Source: Qipengyuania_B sp965214525 | GTDB taxonomy: Bacteria; Pseudomonadota; Alphaproteobacteria; Sphingomonadales; Sphingomonadaceae | Reading direction: 5' to 3' | Assembly (NCBI GenBank): GCA_965214525.1 | Contig: OZ243959.1 | Span: 2,294,001 to 2,358,000 of the forward strand | DNA length: 64,000 nucleotides | Shown: positions 33,153 to 46,395 of the stretch, piece after piece | How positions within the stretch are numbered: the first letter of the stretch is position 1 | How the letters are laid out: each line of letters starts with the position of its first letter | Position numbers and translations under genes: made by a program | Notes under the pieces: generated by a model | What the model saw: only the letters and a program-made list of their open reading frames with translations | What the model was told of the DNA's origin: nothing | The model's database searches: none

Positions 33153-34514
33153 ATGTTCCATGAAGACATCCTGCACAACCATACCGAGCAGGCGATCGGC
33201 CGTACCGAATTGCTCGGCGCGTTCAGCTACGCGCTCGATCTGACGGAGGGGCAACCGGCAGGCCATTCGCTGCGCGCCTGCTACATCGCGAGCCAACTGG
33301 CCGTGCGGCTCGGCCTGACCCACACCAGCTTCGCGACCGTGCATTACGCAGCCTTGCTGAAGGATCTGGGATGTTCCAGCAATGCAGCCCGGATCGCGGA
33401 GCTCTACCTGTCCGATGATCGCGCATTCAAGCAATCGTGGAAGACGATCGCGCCGGGGCTGCCGGCTACCATGCAATTCGTGTTCGGCGCGACTGGCAAG
33501 ACGGCACCGATGGGCAAGCGGCTGTCGGCCATCGGCCATATCCTGACAAATGGCGATGCCGTCGCGCAGGAGATGATCGTCTCCCGCTGTACCCGCGGTG
33601 CGGATATCGCCCGCGACCTGCGCCTTGGGGAAGGTGTAGCGGAGGCGATCTATCACCTGGACGAACATTGGGATGGCGGCGGGCGCCCCGGCCGGCTGAC
33701 GGGGGAGGCCATCCCCCTGGGATCGCGCATCGCCCTGCTGGCGCAGATCGCCGATGTGTTTCTGCAGGCGGGCGGCCGGGAGGCGGCGCTGTCCGAGGTA
33801 ACGCGCCGGGCTGGCACCTGGCTCGATCCGCAACTGGTCAAGGTATTCCAAGCGCTCGCGAAAGACGACGCATTCTGGCGCGCCCTGGCATCCCCGCTGC
33901 TCGAGGCGAAGCTATCGGCGTTGGCGCCGGACGTGCAAGACATGGTGGATGAGGATTATCTGGATGCGGTTACCAGCGCGTTCGGCAAGGTGATCGATGC
34001 CAAGAGCCCGTTCACCGCCGGACATTCGGCGCGGGTGGCAGACTATGCCGAAGGGATCGCCACGCGACTCGATGCGTTGCCCATGCGGGTCCGCCGGTTG
34101 CGCCGTGCGGCCGCGCTTCACGATGTGGGCAAGCTGGGCGTTTCCAGCGCCATCTTGGAGAAACCGGGCAAGCTCGACGATGACGAATGGCAGATCATGC
34201 GATCTCATGCCGCGCATACGCAAGCCATCCTGTCGCGCATCGGGGTCTTTGCCGACATGGCGAAGATCGCGGCGGCGCATCACGAAAAGCTCGACGGCAC
34301 GGGCTATCCGCTCGGCCTCGAGGATGCACAGATTGTCAGGGAAACGCGCATCATCACCGTGTGCGACTTCTACGACGCGCTGACCGCCGACCGCCCTTAC
34401 CGCGCCGCCATGCCACCGGCAAAGGCCCTGGCGATCATGGAAAGCGAAGTGGGCAAGGCCGTCGATCCGGAATGCTTCGCCACCTTGAAGGACTACCTCC
34501 GGACGGCAGGATAG
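33153..34514 (+). CDS. HD-GYP domain protein, likely cyclic-di-GMP phosphodiesterase
   Basis: A 453-residue cytosolic protein with two HD folds. The N-terminal one (HSLRACYIASQLA ... HYAALLKDLG) is degenerate; the C-terminal HD-GYP has HDVGKLG (H323), HAAHTQAIL and HHEKLDGTGYP (from H376), with the metal-binding His/Asp set intact. Such proteins hydrolyse cyclic-di-GMP (or cGAMP) and control motility or biofilm. No receiver or membrane region is present. ATG 33153 is favoured; a TTG at 33132 is in frame. It converges on the small ATPase gene. Confidence 0.88.
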   Translation: MFHEDILHNHTEQAIGRTELLGAFSYALDLTEGQPAGHSLRACYIASQLAVRLGLTHTSFATVHYAALLKDLGCSSNAARIAELYLSDDRAFKQSWKTIAPGLPATMQFVFGATGKTAPMGKRLSAIGHILTNGDAVAQEMIVSRCTRGADIARDLRLGEGVAEAIYHLDEHWDGGGRPGRLTGEAIPLGSRIALLAQIADVFLQAGGREAALSEVTRRAGTWLDPQLVKVFQALAKDDAFWRALASPLLEAKLSALAPDVQDMVDEDYLDAVTSAFGKVIDAKSPFTAGHSARVADYAEGIATRLDALPMRVRRLRRAAALHDVGKLGVSSAILEKPGKLDDDEWQIMRSHAAHTQAILSRIGVFADMAKIAAAHHEKLDGTGYPLGLEDAQIVRETRIITVCDFYDALTADRPYRAAMPPAKALAIMESEVGKAVDPECFATLKDYLRTAG

Positions 34515-34542
34515 GGATGCCCACAATGCGCCGGGCGTCCGA

Positions 34543-35061
34543 TCAATTTGGAATACCGGTCCGGTCGAGAACGAACCGCGCGCGCTGCGCGATGCTCGCT
34601 TTTGGCAGAGTTAACAGCCGGTAACCCAGTTCGGGCAGACGCCTTCGCAGGTGTTCCGTCTCCGCCAAGGCGCTTTGGATGGAGTGGCGACGGGTATCGT
34701 CCCTGCGGTATATCTGCGGCCATTGCGGCGCGAAGAATACCTCCCGGACGTAAGGGCGCTGGCCGGCCAGCGCTTGTTCGGCACGCGGGCCTCCCGTTCG
34801 CTCTGCTGCAAGGATCGCGTCGAGCAGGCCGCGGTCAAAGAAGACGGGGCCTGCATGTCCGTTGGCGGCGGCTTCCAGGTCGGCGCGTGACAGGCGTTCG
34901 GTTTCCCGCAGGAAAGCAGCAGGATCGTCCCATGGTGTGACCCCGTTGGCGATGACACGCAGACCGGGTTCGCGAACGGTCGCAAGCCCTTGCCGCGCAA
35001 GTTCTGCGATAAGTGTGGACTTCCCCCCGCCCGAACAGCCGGTGATAAGCCATTGCGCCAA
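34543..35061 (-). CDS. Small AAA/P-loop ATPase-kinase-like protein
   Basis: A 172-residue P-loop protein. Walker A GCSGGGKST lies at the extreme N-terminus; VFFDRGLLDAI holds the Walker B/DR motif, and QWPQIYRRDDTRR is a lid-like basic segment. It matches the AAA_28/NadR-like group (PF13521). The start is TTG 35061, two bases after the gltD stop, implying translational coupling. What it phosphorylates or remodels is unknown. Confidence 0.75.
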   Translation of the reverse strand: MAQWLITGCSGGGKSTLIAELARQGLATVREPGLRVIANGVTPWDDPAAFLRETERLSRADLEAAANGHAGPVFFDRGLLDAILAAERTGGPRAEQALAGQRPYVREVFFAPQWPQIYRRDDTRRHSIQSALAETEHLRRRLPELGYRLLTLPKASIAQRARFVLDRTGIPN

Positions 35062-35063
35062 GT

Positions 35064-36503
35064 TCAGCGGGGTAGCTGGCTGGTGCCCATCAGTGCCTCG
35101 TCCACGGCGTGGGCGCATTGCCGGCCTTCGCGGATCGCCCACACGACCAGGCTTTGGCCGCGCCGCATGTCGCCGCAGGAAAACACGTGCGCGGCGTTCG
35201 TGGCGTACCCTACGGTATCGGCGAGCACGTTGCCGCGCCCGTCCAACGCAACCCCCGCCCGGTCGAGCAGGCCGCGCCGCCGGGGGCCGGTAAAGCCCAT
35301 CGCCAGCAGGATGAAATCCGCCGGCAAGACAAAGGCGCTGCCCGCGACCTCCTGCATCTGACCGTCCTGCCATTCGACCCGGACGCATTCTAGCCCCGTT
35401 ACCTCGCCGCCTTCGCCCACCACTCGCTTGGCCAGAACGGACCAGTCGCGATTGGCGCCCTCTTCGTGGCTGGAGGAGGTGCGCAGCTTCAGCGGCCAGT
35501 GGGGCCAGGTCAGCGGCTTGTCTTCGCGCTCGGGCGGCCGGGGCATGATCTCGAGCTGGGTGACGCTGGCCGCGCCCTGCCGGTTGGACGTGCCCACGCA
35601 ATCGGATCCGGTATCGCCGCCGCCGATCACGATGACATGCTTGCCGGTCGCCGAAAGCGTGCCGCGGGGCGCGGCCCGCATCTCGTCGTCACCGGCATTG
35701 CGCCTGTTCTGCTGCGTCAGGAATTCCATCGCCAGCCGCACGCCCGGCAATTCGCCGCCCGGAATGTCGAGCCGGCGCGGTTCCTCCGCCCCGCCAGCCA
35801 GCACGATGGCATCGAAATTGTCCTGTAGGGCGGCAAAGCTGACCTCGACGCCGACCTCCGCGCCGGTCTTGAAGGTCACGCCTTCCGCTTCCATCTGCAC
35901 CGCGCGCCGGTTGATGAGGTGCTTTTCCATCTTGAAGTCGGGGATACCGTAACGCAGCAGGCCGCCGATCCGGTCGCTTTTCTCGAACACCGTTACCGCA
36001 TGGCCCACCCGGGCGAGTTGCTGGGCACAGGCAAGTCCTGCCGGGCCGGAGCCGATGACTGCGACCGACTTGCCGGTCTGGCGTTGCGGTGGGCGCGGCT
36101 TGATCCAGCCTTCCTGCCATCCGCGATCGGCAATCGCGCATTCGATGGACTTGATCGTGACCGGCTGGTCGATCAGGTTGAGCGTACAGGCCGCTTCGCA
36201 CGGGGCCGGGCAGATACGCCCGGTAAACTCCGGGAAATTGTTGGTCGAATGGAGGATGTCGAGCGCGCTCTTCCAATCATCCTCGTATACGAGGTGATTC
36301 CATTCCGGGATGATGTTGTTCACCGGGCAACCGGTGTGGCAGAACGGGATGCCGCAATCCATGCATCGGCCGGCCTGCTGACGCAGCGCATCAGGGAAGG
36401 GCGGCAGGGCGAACTCCTTGTAATGCGTCAGTCGTTCCGCGGGGTCGGCATAGCGCAGATCTTCGCGGTCGCGTTCGAGAAAGCCGGTTACCTTGCCCAT
36501 CAT
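35064..36503 (-). CDS. gltD: Glutamate synthase (NADPH) small subunit
   Basis: A 479-residue GltD that passes electrons from NADPH through FAD and Fe-S centres to GltB. The N-terminal cysteines CMDCGIPFCHTGCP and CPAPCEAAC bind [4Fe-4S] clusters, GSGPAGLACA binds FAD and GGGDTGSDCVG binds NADPH. It lies 110 bp downstream of gltB on the same strand. Start MMGKVTGFLERDRE is typical of the family. Confidence 0.95.
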   Translation of the reverse strand: MMGKVTGFLERDREDLRYADPAERLTHYKEFALPPFPDALRQQAGRCMDCGIPFCHTGCPVNNIIPEWNHLVYEDDWKSALDILHSTNNFPEFTGRICPAPCEAACTLNLIDQPVTIKSIECAIADRGWQEGWIKPRPPQRQTGKSVAVIGSGPAGLACAQQLARVGHAVTVFEKSDRIGGLLRYGIPDFKMEKHLINRRAVQMEAEGVTFKTGAEVGVEVSFAALQDNFDAIVLAGGAEEPRRLDIPGGELPGVRLAMEFLTQQNRRNAGDDEMRAAPRGTLSATGKHVIVIGGGDTGSDCVGTSNRQGAASVTQLEIMPRPPEREDKPLTWPHWPLKLRTSSSHEEGANRDWSVLAKRVVGEGGEVTGLECVRVEWQDGQMQEVAGSAFVLPADFILLAMGFTGPRRRGLLDRAGVALDGRGNVLADTVGYATNAAHVFSCGDMRRGQSLVVWAIREGRQCAHAVDEALMGTSQLPR

Positions 36504-36613
36504 GCAATTCCAATCATATCTTCACCGCGACCGTAGCGAAGCGATCCCAGGGTCGTACACACCTGTCCCGGATCGACTTTTCGCCGCCCAATATCCTCAA
36601 TTACAAAGCAGCA

Positions 36614-41257
<4,644 letters not shown>

Positions 41258-41468
41258 TTCGTATCCATGTCCTGCGACAGCGGCATCCCGCGCTTCCTCA
41301 AGCGGACCGGAGAAAGCGATACGATGCTGCTGCCAATCGTTTCGCAAGCCTGCGTTATTGGCGCAACAATCGCCTTTGTGCAAGGAGCGCTGACGAAGGA
41401 TTATTTCGCTTTGGCAAAGCTTTTCGCGCGAAGACACAGCGTAGCGCGGTCGCAGGCTCTCGCACCTG

Positions 41469-42050
41469 TCACTCTCGTGGTGGCGAAATGCCTTCGACGG
41501 CGTCACGGCGATCGAGAGCTTCGGCCAACCGCAACAGCAATTCCTGCGTCGAGGGGACGTTCGATTCCAACGATGCTGCTCGCTCGCCGCCGCTCGCTCC
41601 AAGGGATCCATCGACAGGATCGGCCAGGCAATCTTCGTGTGATTCCGGCAGGTCGTTGGTTTCGGGTGCCGGCCGCGTTTCCGGGGTAAAGCCATCGATC
41701 CTGGCGCGCAGGGGCGGTACGCTTACCGGGGGCACGAAGACAGTGCCGCCGTAATTGGTGGCAGCAGCGTTCGTCATCTTGGGCTGAGGATCCTGGTCGC
41801 CGTCGTCACCCTGCAAACTGTGCACGAACAAGGTTGTCCAGCGCGCCAGGCGAGCAAGGCCGAACACCGCGATACCTACGATGACGCCAGCGACAAGTGG
41901 CCAGGCCCAGGGTCTTGCCCCGCCAGAACCCGCCGCATGGACATGGTGCAGCAGGATGATGCAAGTCACGCCCCCGGCGAGCAGCCCCAGCCAGATGGCG
42001 AGCAACAGCCAGGCCAGCCGGCGTTCCCGTGTATTGCGAAAGCGCAGCAT
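41469..42050 (-). CDS. Hypothetical membrane protein with acidic C-terminal tail
   Basis: A 193-residue protein. A basic N-terminus (LRFRNTRERR) is followed by two membrane helices (LAWLLLAIWLGLLAGGVTCIIL; WPLVAGVIVGIAVFGLARLA) and a long, probably disordered, Pro/Glu-rich cytoplasmic tail ending in a short helix (TQELLLRLAEALDRRDAVEG). No family recognised. The ribosome-binding site is weak (GAGCGGA). It lies upstream of gltB on the same strand with a 211-bp gap, and is divergent from the MaoC gene. Confidence 0.55.
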   Translation of the reverse strand: MLRFRNTRERRLAWLLLAIWLGLLAGGVTCIILLHHVHAAGSGGARPWAWPLVAGVIVGIAVFGLARLARWTTLFVHSLQGDDGDQDPQPKMTNAAATNYGGTVFVPPVSVPPLRARIDGFTPETRPAPETNDLPESHEDCLADPVDGSLGASGGERAASLESNVPSTQELLLRLAEALDRRDAVEGISPPRE

Positions 42051-42121
42051 GCCGTCCGCTCTATCCGTTGATCGGCGCCCGTGGGAACTGGCGCGCTTGC
42101 TTTTGCGCCAATATGCTGCGG

Positions 42122-42137
42122 CGCGATTAATATCGCG
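42122..42137. promoter_or_regulatory. Inverted repeat, possible operator
   Basis: CGCGAT-TAAT-ATCGCG, a perfect 6-bp dyad in the 234-bp gap between the membrane protein gene (minus) and the MaoC hydratase gene (plus). Position and symmetry suggest regulator binding; no family is assigned. Confidence 0.3.
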
Positions 42138-42284
42138 ATAACCGATCGGCATGGCGACTCTATCGAAGAGGCCGTGACGGCATCGGCCGATAGTGCCGTG
42201 CGCGCGGATCCCGGCATTTGCGCTGCGGCGTTCGATGGGGCATGGAAGGCAGGTAATACTGTACATATCAGCAGGAGAGAACCC

Positions 42285-42734
42285 GTGTCCCCACAAGACG
42301 TTGCCAGCAAGACCGGCGAACAACTCGGCACCAGCGAATGGGTCGAGATGAGCCAGGAAAGGATCAACCAGTTCGCCGAGGCGACAGGCGATCACCAGTT
42401 CATTCATATCGACGAGGAAAAGGCCAAGATGACGCCGTTCGGCGGCACCATCGCGCACGGGTTCCTGACCCTGTCGATGATCCCCTATCTGACCGCGAAG
42501 AGCGATGTGCCGCGCGTCGACAACATTAAGATGGCGGTGAATTACGGGGGCAACAAGACGCGTTTCATCTCGCCGGTGCGCAGCGGCAAGCGCATCCGCG
42601 GCCATTGGAAATTGCTGGAAATGACCGAAAAGCGCCCCGGCCAGTGGCAGCAGACGGTCGAGATCACCATTGAGATCGAGGGCGAGGAAAAGCCCGCGCT
42701 GATCTGCGAGTGGATGACGCAGTTTTTCGTGTAA
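42285..42734 (+). CDS. MaoC-like (R)-enoyl-CoA hydratase
   Basis: A 149-residue hot-dog-fold hydratase. The hydratase-2 motif is visible: INQFAEATGDHQFIHID with catalytic Asp and His, and GGTIAHGFLTLSM with the Ser. Such enzymes hydrate trans-2-enoyl-CoA to (R)-3-hydroxyacyl-CoA, linking beta-oxidation to PHA. GTG 42285 follows AGGAGA at good spacing and decides the start against a longer open frame. A palindromic element and the thiolase gene follow. Confidence 0.87.
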   Translation: MSPQDVASKTGEQLGTSEWVEMSQERINQFAEATGDHQFIHIDEEKAKMTPFGGTIAHGFLTLSMIPYLTAKSDVPRVDNIKMAVNYGGNKTRFISPVRSGKRIRGHWKLLEMTEKRPGQWQQTVEITIEIEGEEKPALICEWMTQFFV

Positions 42735-42743
42735 TGGTCATCA

Positions 42744-42812
42744 CCGGCGAAAGCCGGGATCGCCCGCAGCCAGGTTGAACATCATTAGACACGGTTCCAG
42801 CATTCGCTGGAA
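42744..42812. repeat. Double-hairpin palindromic repeat before the thiolase gene
   Basis: Two hairpins: CCGGC-GAAA-GCCGG (42744-42757) and TTCCAGC-ATTC-GCTGGAA (42795-42812). The outer sequences (GTCATCA ... GGAATGACGA) match the common alphaproteobacterial GTCATTCC-type palindromic repeat. It fills nearly all the gap between MaoC and thiolase, and its right end abuts the thiolase ribosome-binding site. Confidence 0.8.
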
Positions 42813-42829
42813 TGACGAAGGAAAAAGAC

Positions 42830-44008
42830 ATGCGCGACGCAGTAATCGTATCCACCGCCCGCACCGCCATCGGCCGCGCCTACAAGGGCGGCTTCAACGA
42901 CACCAAGGGAGCAACGCTGGGCTCCTATTCCTTGAAGCCCGCCATCGAACGCGCCAAGATCGAACCGGGCGAAGTGCAGGATGTCGTGTGGGGCGCGGCC
43001 CTGCAACAGGGCGCGCAGGCGGGCAATCTTGGCCGTCAGGTCGCGCTGCGCTCGGGCTGCCCCATCGGCGTATCGGGCATGACCATCGACCGGCAATGCT
43101 CGAGCGGGCTGATGACCATCGCAACGGCCGCCAAGCAGGTGATCGTCGATAACATGGACGTGGTTGCCGCCGGGGGGCAGGAATCGATCAGCCTGGTGCA
43201 GACCAAGGAAATGCGGGTCATGCCCGATCCGGAACTGATGGGGATGCACGGCGCCATCTACATGCCGATGCTGCAAACGGCCGAAACCGTGGCGCAGCGT
43301 TACGGCATCAGCCGCGAGCAGCAGGACGAATACGCCCTGCAGTCGCAACAGCGGACCGCCGCCGCGCAGGAAGCAGGCAAGTTCGATGACGAGATCGTCG
43401 CCGTCTCTACTACCATGAAGGTGCAGGACAAGGAAACAGGCGCAATATCGGACAAGGATGTCACGATCGCCAAGGACGAGGGCAACCGGCCCGACACCAA
43501 GCTGGAAGGCCTCGCCATTCTGAAGCCGGTCATGGGCGAGGGCACGACGATCACCGCGGGCAATGCCTCGCAGCTATCGGACGGCTCGAGCGCGAGCGTC
43601 ATCATGGAAGCCAAGGTCGCCGAAAAGCGCGGGTTGGAGCCGCTTGGCCGCTATGTCGGCATGGCCGTTGCCGGAACGGAGCCGGACGAAATGGGTATTG
43701 GGCCGATCTTCGCCATTCCCGTCTTGCTGGAACGGTTCGGCAAGAAAGTCGATGATATCGGCCTGTGGGAGCTGAACGAGGCCTTCGCGGTGCAAGTGCT
43801 CTATTGCCGCGACAAGCTCGGCATCGACAACGACATCCTCAACGTCAATGGCGGCTCCATTTCCATCGGCCACCCTTACGGCATGACGGGCGCACGATGC
43901 ACCGGCCATGCCTTGATCGAGGGCAAGCGCCGCGGTGCGAAATACGTGGTCGTCACCATGTGCGTAGGAGGCGGCATGGGCGCGGCGGGATTGTTCGAGG
44001 TGTTCTGA
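42830..44008 (+). CDS. Acetyl-CoA C-acyltransferase (thiolase)
   Basis: A 392-residue thiolase for the last step of beta-oxidation, or the reverse condensation. Catalytic residues are Cys90 in RQCSSGLM, His348 in GHPYGMTGAR and Cys378 in CVGGGMGAAG; NEAFA is also present. ATG 42830 with AAGGA seven bases upstream is preferred over an in-frame ATG at 42812 inside the repeat. Its stop overlaps the next gene's ATG by one base (TGATG). With MaoC, phaB and phaZ it fits acyl-CoA/PHA turnover. Confidence 0.93.
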   Translation: MRDAVIVSTARTAIGRAYKGGFNDTKGATLGSYSLKPAIERAKIEPGEVQDVVWGAALQQGAQAGNLGRQVALRSGCPIGVSGMTIDRQCSSGLMTIATAAKQVIVDNMDVVAAGGQESISLVQTKEMRVMPDPELMGMHGAIYMPMLQTAETVAQRYGISREQQDEYALQSQQRTAAAQEAGKFDDEIVAVSTTMKVQDKETGAISDKDVTIAKDEGNRPDTKLEGLAILKPVMGEGTTITAGNASQLSDGSSASVIMEAKVAEKRGLEPLGRYVGMAVAGTEPDEMGIGPIFAIPVLLERFGKKVDDIGLWELNEAFAVQVLYCRDKLGIDNDILNVNGGSISIGHPYGMTGARCTGHALIEGKRRGAKYVVVTMCVGGGMGAAGLFEVF

Positions 44009-44952
44009 TGAGATGGTGGCGCGGTGTCCTGGCCGCGGCGGCGCTGCTGCTGCCCGGGTGCGCCGCGTCGCCTGTCGGGCCACAGCCCGGCGCGCCGCGC
44101 CCGCTCGGCTACACCGACCTGACGGATGAGTTTGACAAAGCCTATGACTTGGCGAGCGGAAGCGGGACAGAGCCGACGCGCATAGCTGGTCTCATGGCGG
44201 AACACCTGCCTGGCTTTTACGATCTTGCCCGCTTCGGAAATAACCTCGAGAGATATAAAGGTTGGTTCGCCAATTACTTGCCGTCATATCCTGCCGAGCG
44301 GGAGGCGATCGCGACCGTTTCCCGGCGCTTTGCGGCCATGTTCGTTCCCGCTGTTGCCGACTTCGAGCGACGGATCGGGCCGCTGCCGACAGATACGCCG
44401 GTATTCCTCGTCGTGTCGATGGGCGAGTTCGACGGCGCGACGCGCGAACTTGAAGGGCGAACATACCTTTTGTTTGGCGCGGATATGATCGCCTAATACC
44501 ATGGCGGCGACGCGCGAGCCTTTGTGCAGCATGAGCTGTTTCACATCTACCATGGGCAGCGCTTCTCCGGCTGCGACGAAGTATGGTGCAGCCTGTGGAG
44601 CGAAGGGTTGGCGGTCTATGCGGCGCGGGCGCTCAACCCAGGCGCGAGCGATGCCGAGTTGCTGCTGACCATTCCAGTTCCGATTCGCCCGGCGATGGAG
44701 GCTCATCGGGAAGAGGCGGTCTGCATGGTATTGCAGCGTCTCGATTCCACTGACGGCGATGACTGGAACGCGCTGTTCTCGTCAGGCCGGCTGAGCGCCA
44801 ACTTGCCACCAAGGTTTGGCTTCATGGTTGGCATGTGGGTCGCAGAGGATCTTGGGCGCACACGAAGCCTGCGTGAGCTTGCGCAGCTCAATGGCCCGGC
44901 CTTGCGGGCCGCTGTCGATCAATCGCTGCACGGCATGGCCGACTGCCTTTAA
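44008..44952 (+). pseudogene. HExxH metalloprotease-like lipoprotein, interrupted by an in-frame stop
   Basis: A lipoprotein-like start (AAALLLPGCAAS, lipobox LPGC) opens a frame that ends at TAA 44494-44496 after 162 codons (GADMIA-stop). The same frame continues without another stop to 44952, immediately with YHGGDARAFVQ and the zinc motif HELFHIYH. So the two halves read as one ~314-residue putative gluzincin split by a single nonsense codon. Either it is a recent pseudogene, a sequence error, or read-through occurs. It starts inside the thiolase stop codon (TGATG), so it is translationally coupled. The family is not named with certainty. Confidence 0.75.
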
Positions 44953-46316
44953 GCCGGCAGCATCACCGTCTTCAGGTTCATGAACTCATGCAGGCCGAAT
45001 TGCGACAATTCGCGGCCGTAGCCCGATCGCTTGATGCCGCCGAACGGCGCGCGCGGGTCGGATGCGAGCATCTGGTTCACCGCCGTCATCCCCGCTTCGA
45101 TGTCGCGGACGAAACGCCGTTGCTCGGTCTCGTCGTTCGTCCAGACGGATGATCCCAGGCCGAACGGGATGGCATTGGCGATGCGGATCGCGTCGTCGAT
45201 GTCGGCGGCGCGATAGACCTGTGCGATGGGCCCGAAGATTTCGTCCTGCGCGGTTTCCCCGTCGACGGGCACTCCTGTCAGCACGCCAGCATTCATGTAC
45301 GCTCCTGGCCCATCCAGCGCCTTTCCGCCGAACAACAGGGTGGCGCCTTCGCTCTGTGCCTTCTCGATCTGCGCGACGACCGTATCGCGCTGCTCCGCGC
45401 TGGAAAGCGGACCCATGTCGGTTGCCTCGTCGAACGGATCGCCGGCCGTCACCGCCTGCATCGCTGCCGAAAACCGGTCCATGAATTCTTCGTAGATATC
45501 GGCATGCACGATCATGCGCTTGCCGCAGATGCACGATTGCCCGGTGTTCTGGATGCGCGCCTTGACGGCGTTTTCGACAGCGGCATCAAGATCGGCAGAA
45601 GGCATGACGATGAACGGGTCCGACCCGCCCAGTTCCAGCACGGTCTTCTTGAGGAACTTGCCCGCCTGTTGCGCGACGGCTTTGCCCGCACCCTCGCTGC
45701 CCGTCAGGGTTACCGCGACGACGCGCTCGTCCGCGATGATGTCGGCGACCGCGCTGGAGCTCACGCACAGGTTCTGGAACAGGCCGCGCGGGGCCTGCGC
45801 CTCGTCCATCGTCGCCTCGATCAGCTTGGCTACGCCCTGCACGTTGCTCGCATGCTTCAACAACCCGACATTGCCGGCCAGGATGGTCGGCGCAAGGAAG
45901 CGGACGACCTGCCAATAGGGGAAGTTCCACGGCATGATCGCCAGCACCGGCCCCTGCGGCAGCCAGTGTCCCTCGGCGATCTGGCCGTCATCCAGTTCCC
46001 AGCGCAGCGGCTCCAGCATGGCCGGTCCGTCCTTCGCCAGATAGCGGAACAGCGCGGCGCATTTGCGCACCTCCGCCAGCGCGGTAGCCAGCGTCTTGCC
46101 CATTTCCAGCGTGGCCTGGCGGGCCAGCCGGTCCTCGTTTCTGGCGTAGGCTTGGGCCAGGCGGTCGAGCAGCGCGGTGCGATCCTCCATCGCGCTCAAC
46201 CGCCAGCTGGAATACGCCGCCTGCGCCTGCTCCAGCGCGGCATCGATACCGTCCTGGGAAAGTTCCTCATACTCGGCGAGGCTTTCGCCGGTCGCGGGAT
46301 TATGCGTCGTGATCAT
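44949..46316 (-). CDS. NAD(P)-dependent succinate-semialdehyde dehydrogenase-type aldehyde dehydrogenase
   Basis: A 455-residue ALDH. PWNFPYWQVVRFLAPTILAG binds the cofactor, LTGSEGAGK is the NAD(P) loop, LELGGSDPFIV carries the catalytic Glu, and NTGQSCICGKRM the nucleophilic Cys. The layout (short N-terminus, NPATGE) is that of SSADH/GabD-like enzymes. ATG 46316 gives the usual MITTHNPATGE start; the frame is open upstream but overlaps phaZ. It converges on the broken lipoprotein gene with a 4-bp overlap of stops. It lies 79 bp downstream of phaZ. Confidence 0.88.
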   Translation of the reverse strand: MITTHNPATGESLAEYEELSQDGIDAALEQAQAAYSSWRLSAMEDRTALLDRLAQAYARNEDRLARQATLEMGKTLATALAEVRKCAALFRYLAKDGPAMLEPLRWELDDGQIAEGHWLPQGPVLAIMPWNFPYWQVVRFLAPTILAGNVGLLKHASNVQGVAKLIEATMDEAQAPRGLFQNLCVSSSAVADIIADERVVAVTLTGSEGAGKAVAQQAGKFLKKTVLELGGSDPFIVMPSADLDAAVENAVKARIQNTGQSCICGKRMIVHADIYEEFMDRFSAAMQAVTAGDPFDEATDMGPLSSAEQRDTVVAQIEKAQSEGATLLFGGKALDGPGAYMNAGVLTGVPVDGETAQDEIFGPIAQVYRAADIDDAIRIANAIPFGLGSSVWTNDETEQRRFVRDIEAGMTAVNQMLASDPRAPFGGIKRSGYGRELSQFGLHEFMNLKTVMLPA

Positions 46317-46395
46317 TTCGGCCTCGTGCAGGTTGCGGTGCTGGCCGTTCGTCGCCCGTGCCGGCTGGGCTGTCAACACCGGTGTTCCGCCTTGG

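Noticed and set aside
41258..41695. Longer N-terminus for gltB
   Set aside because: GltB needs only a short propeptide before the catalytic Cys; the extra ~146 codons have no similarity to the family.
42727..42820. Attenuator or riboswitch before the thiolase gene
   Set aside because: The hairpins match a dispersed palindromic repeat and no T-tract or ligand-binding core is visible.
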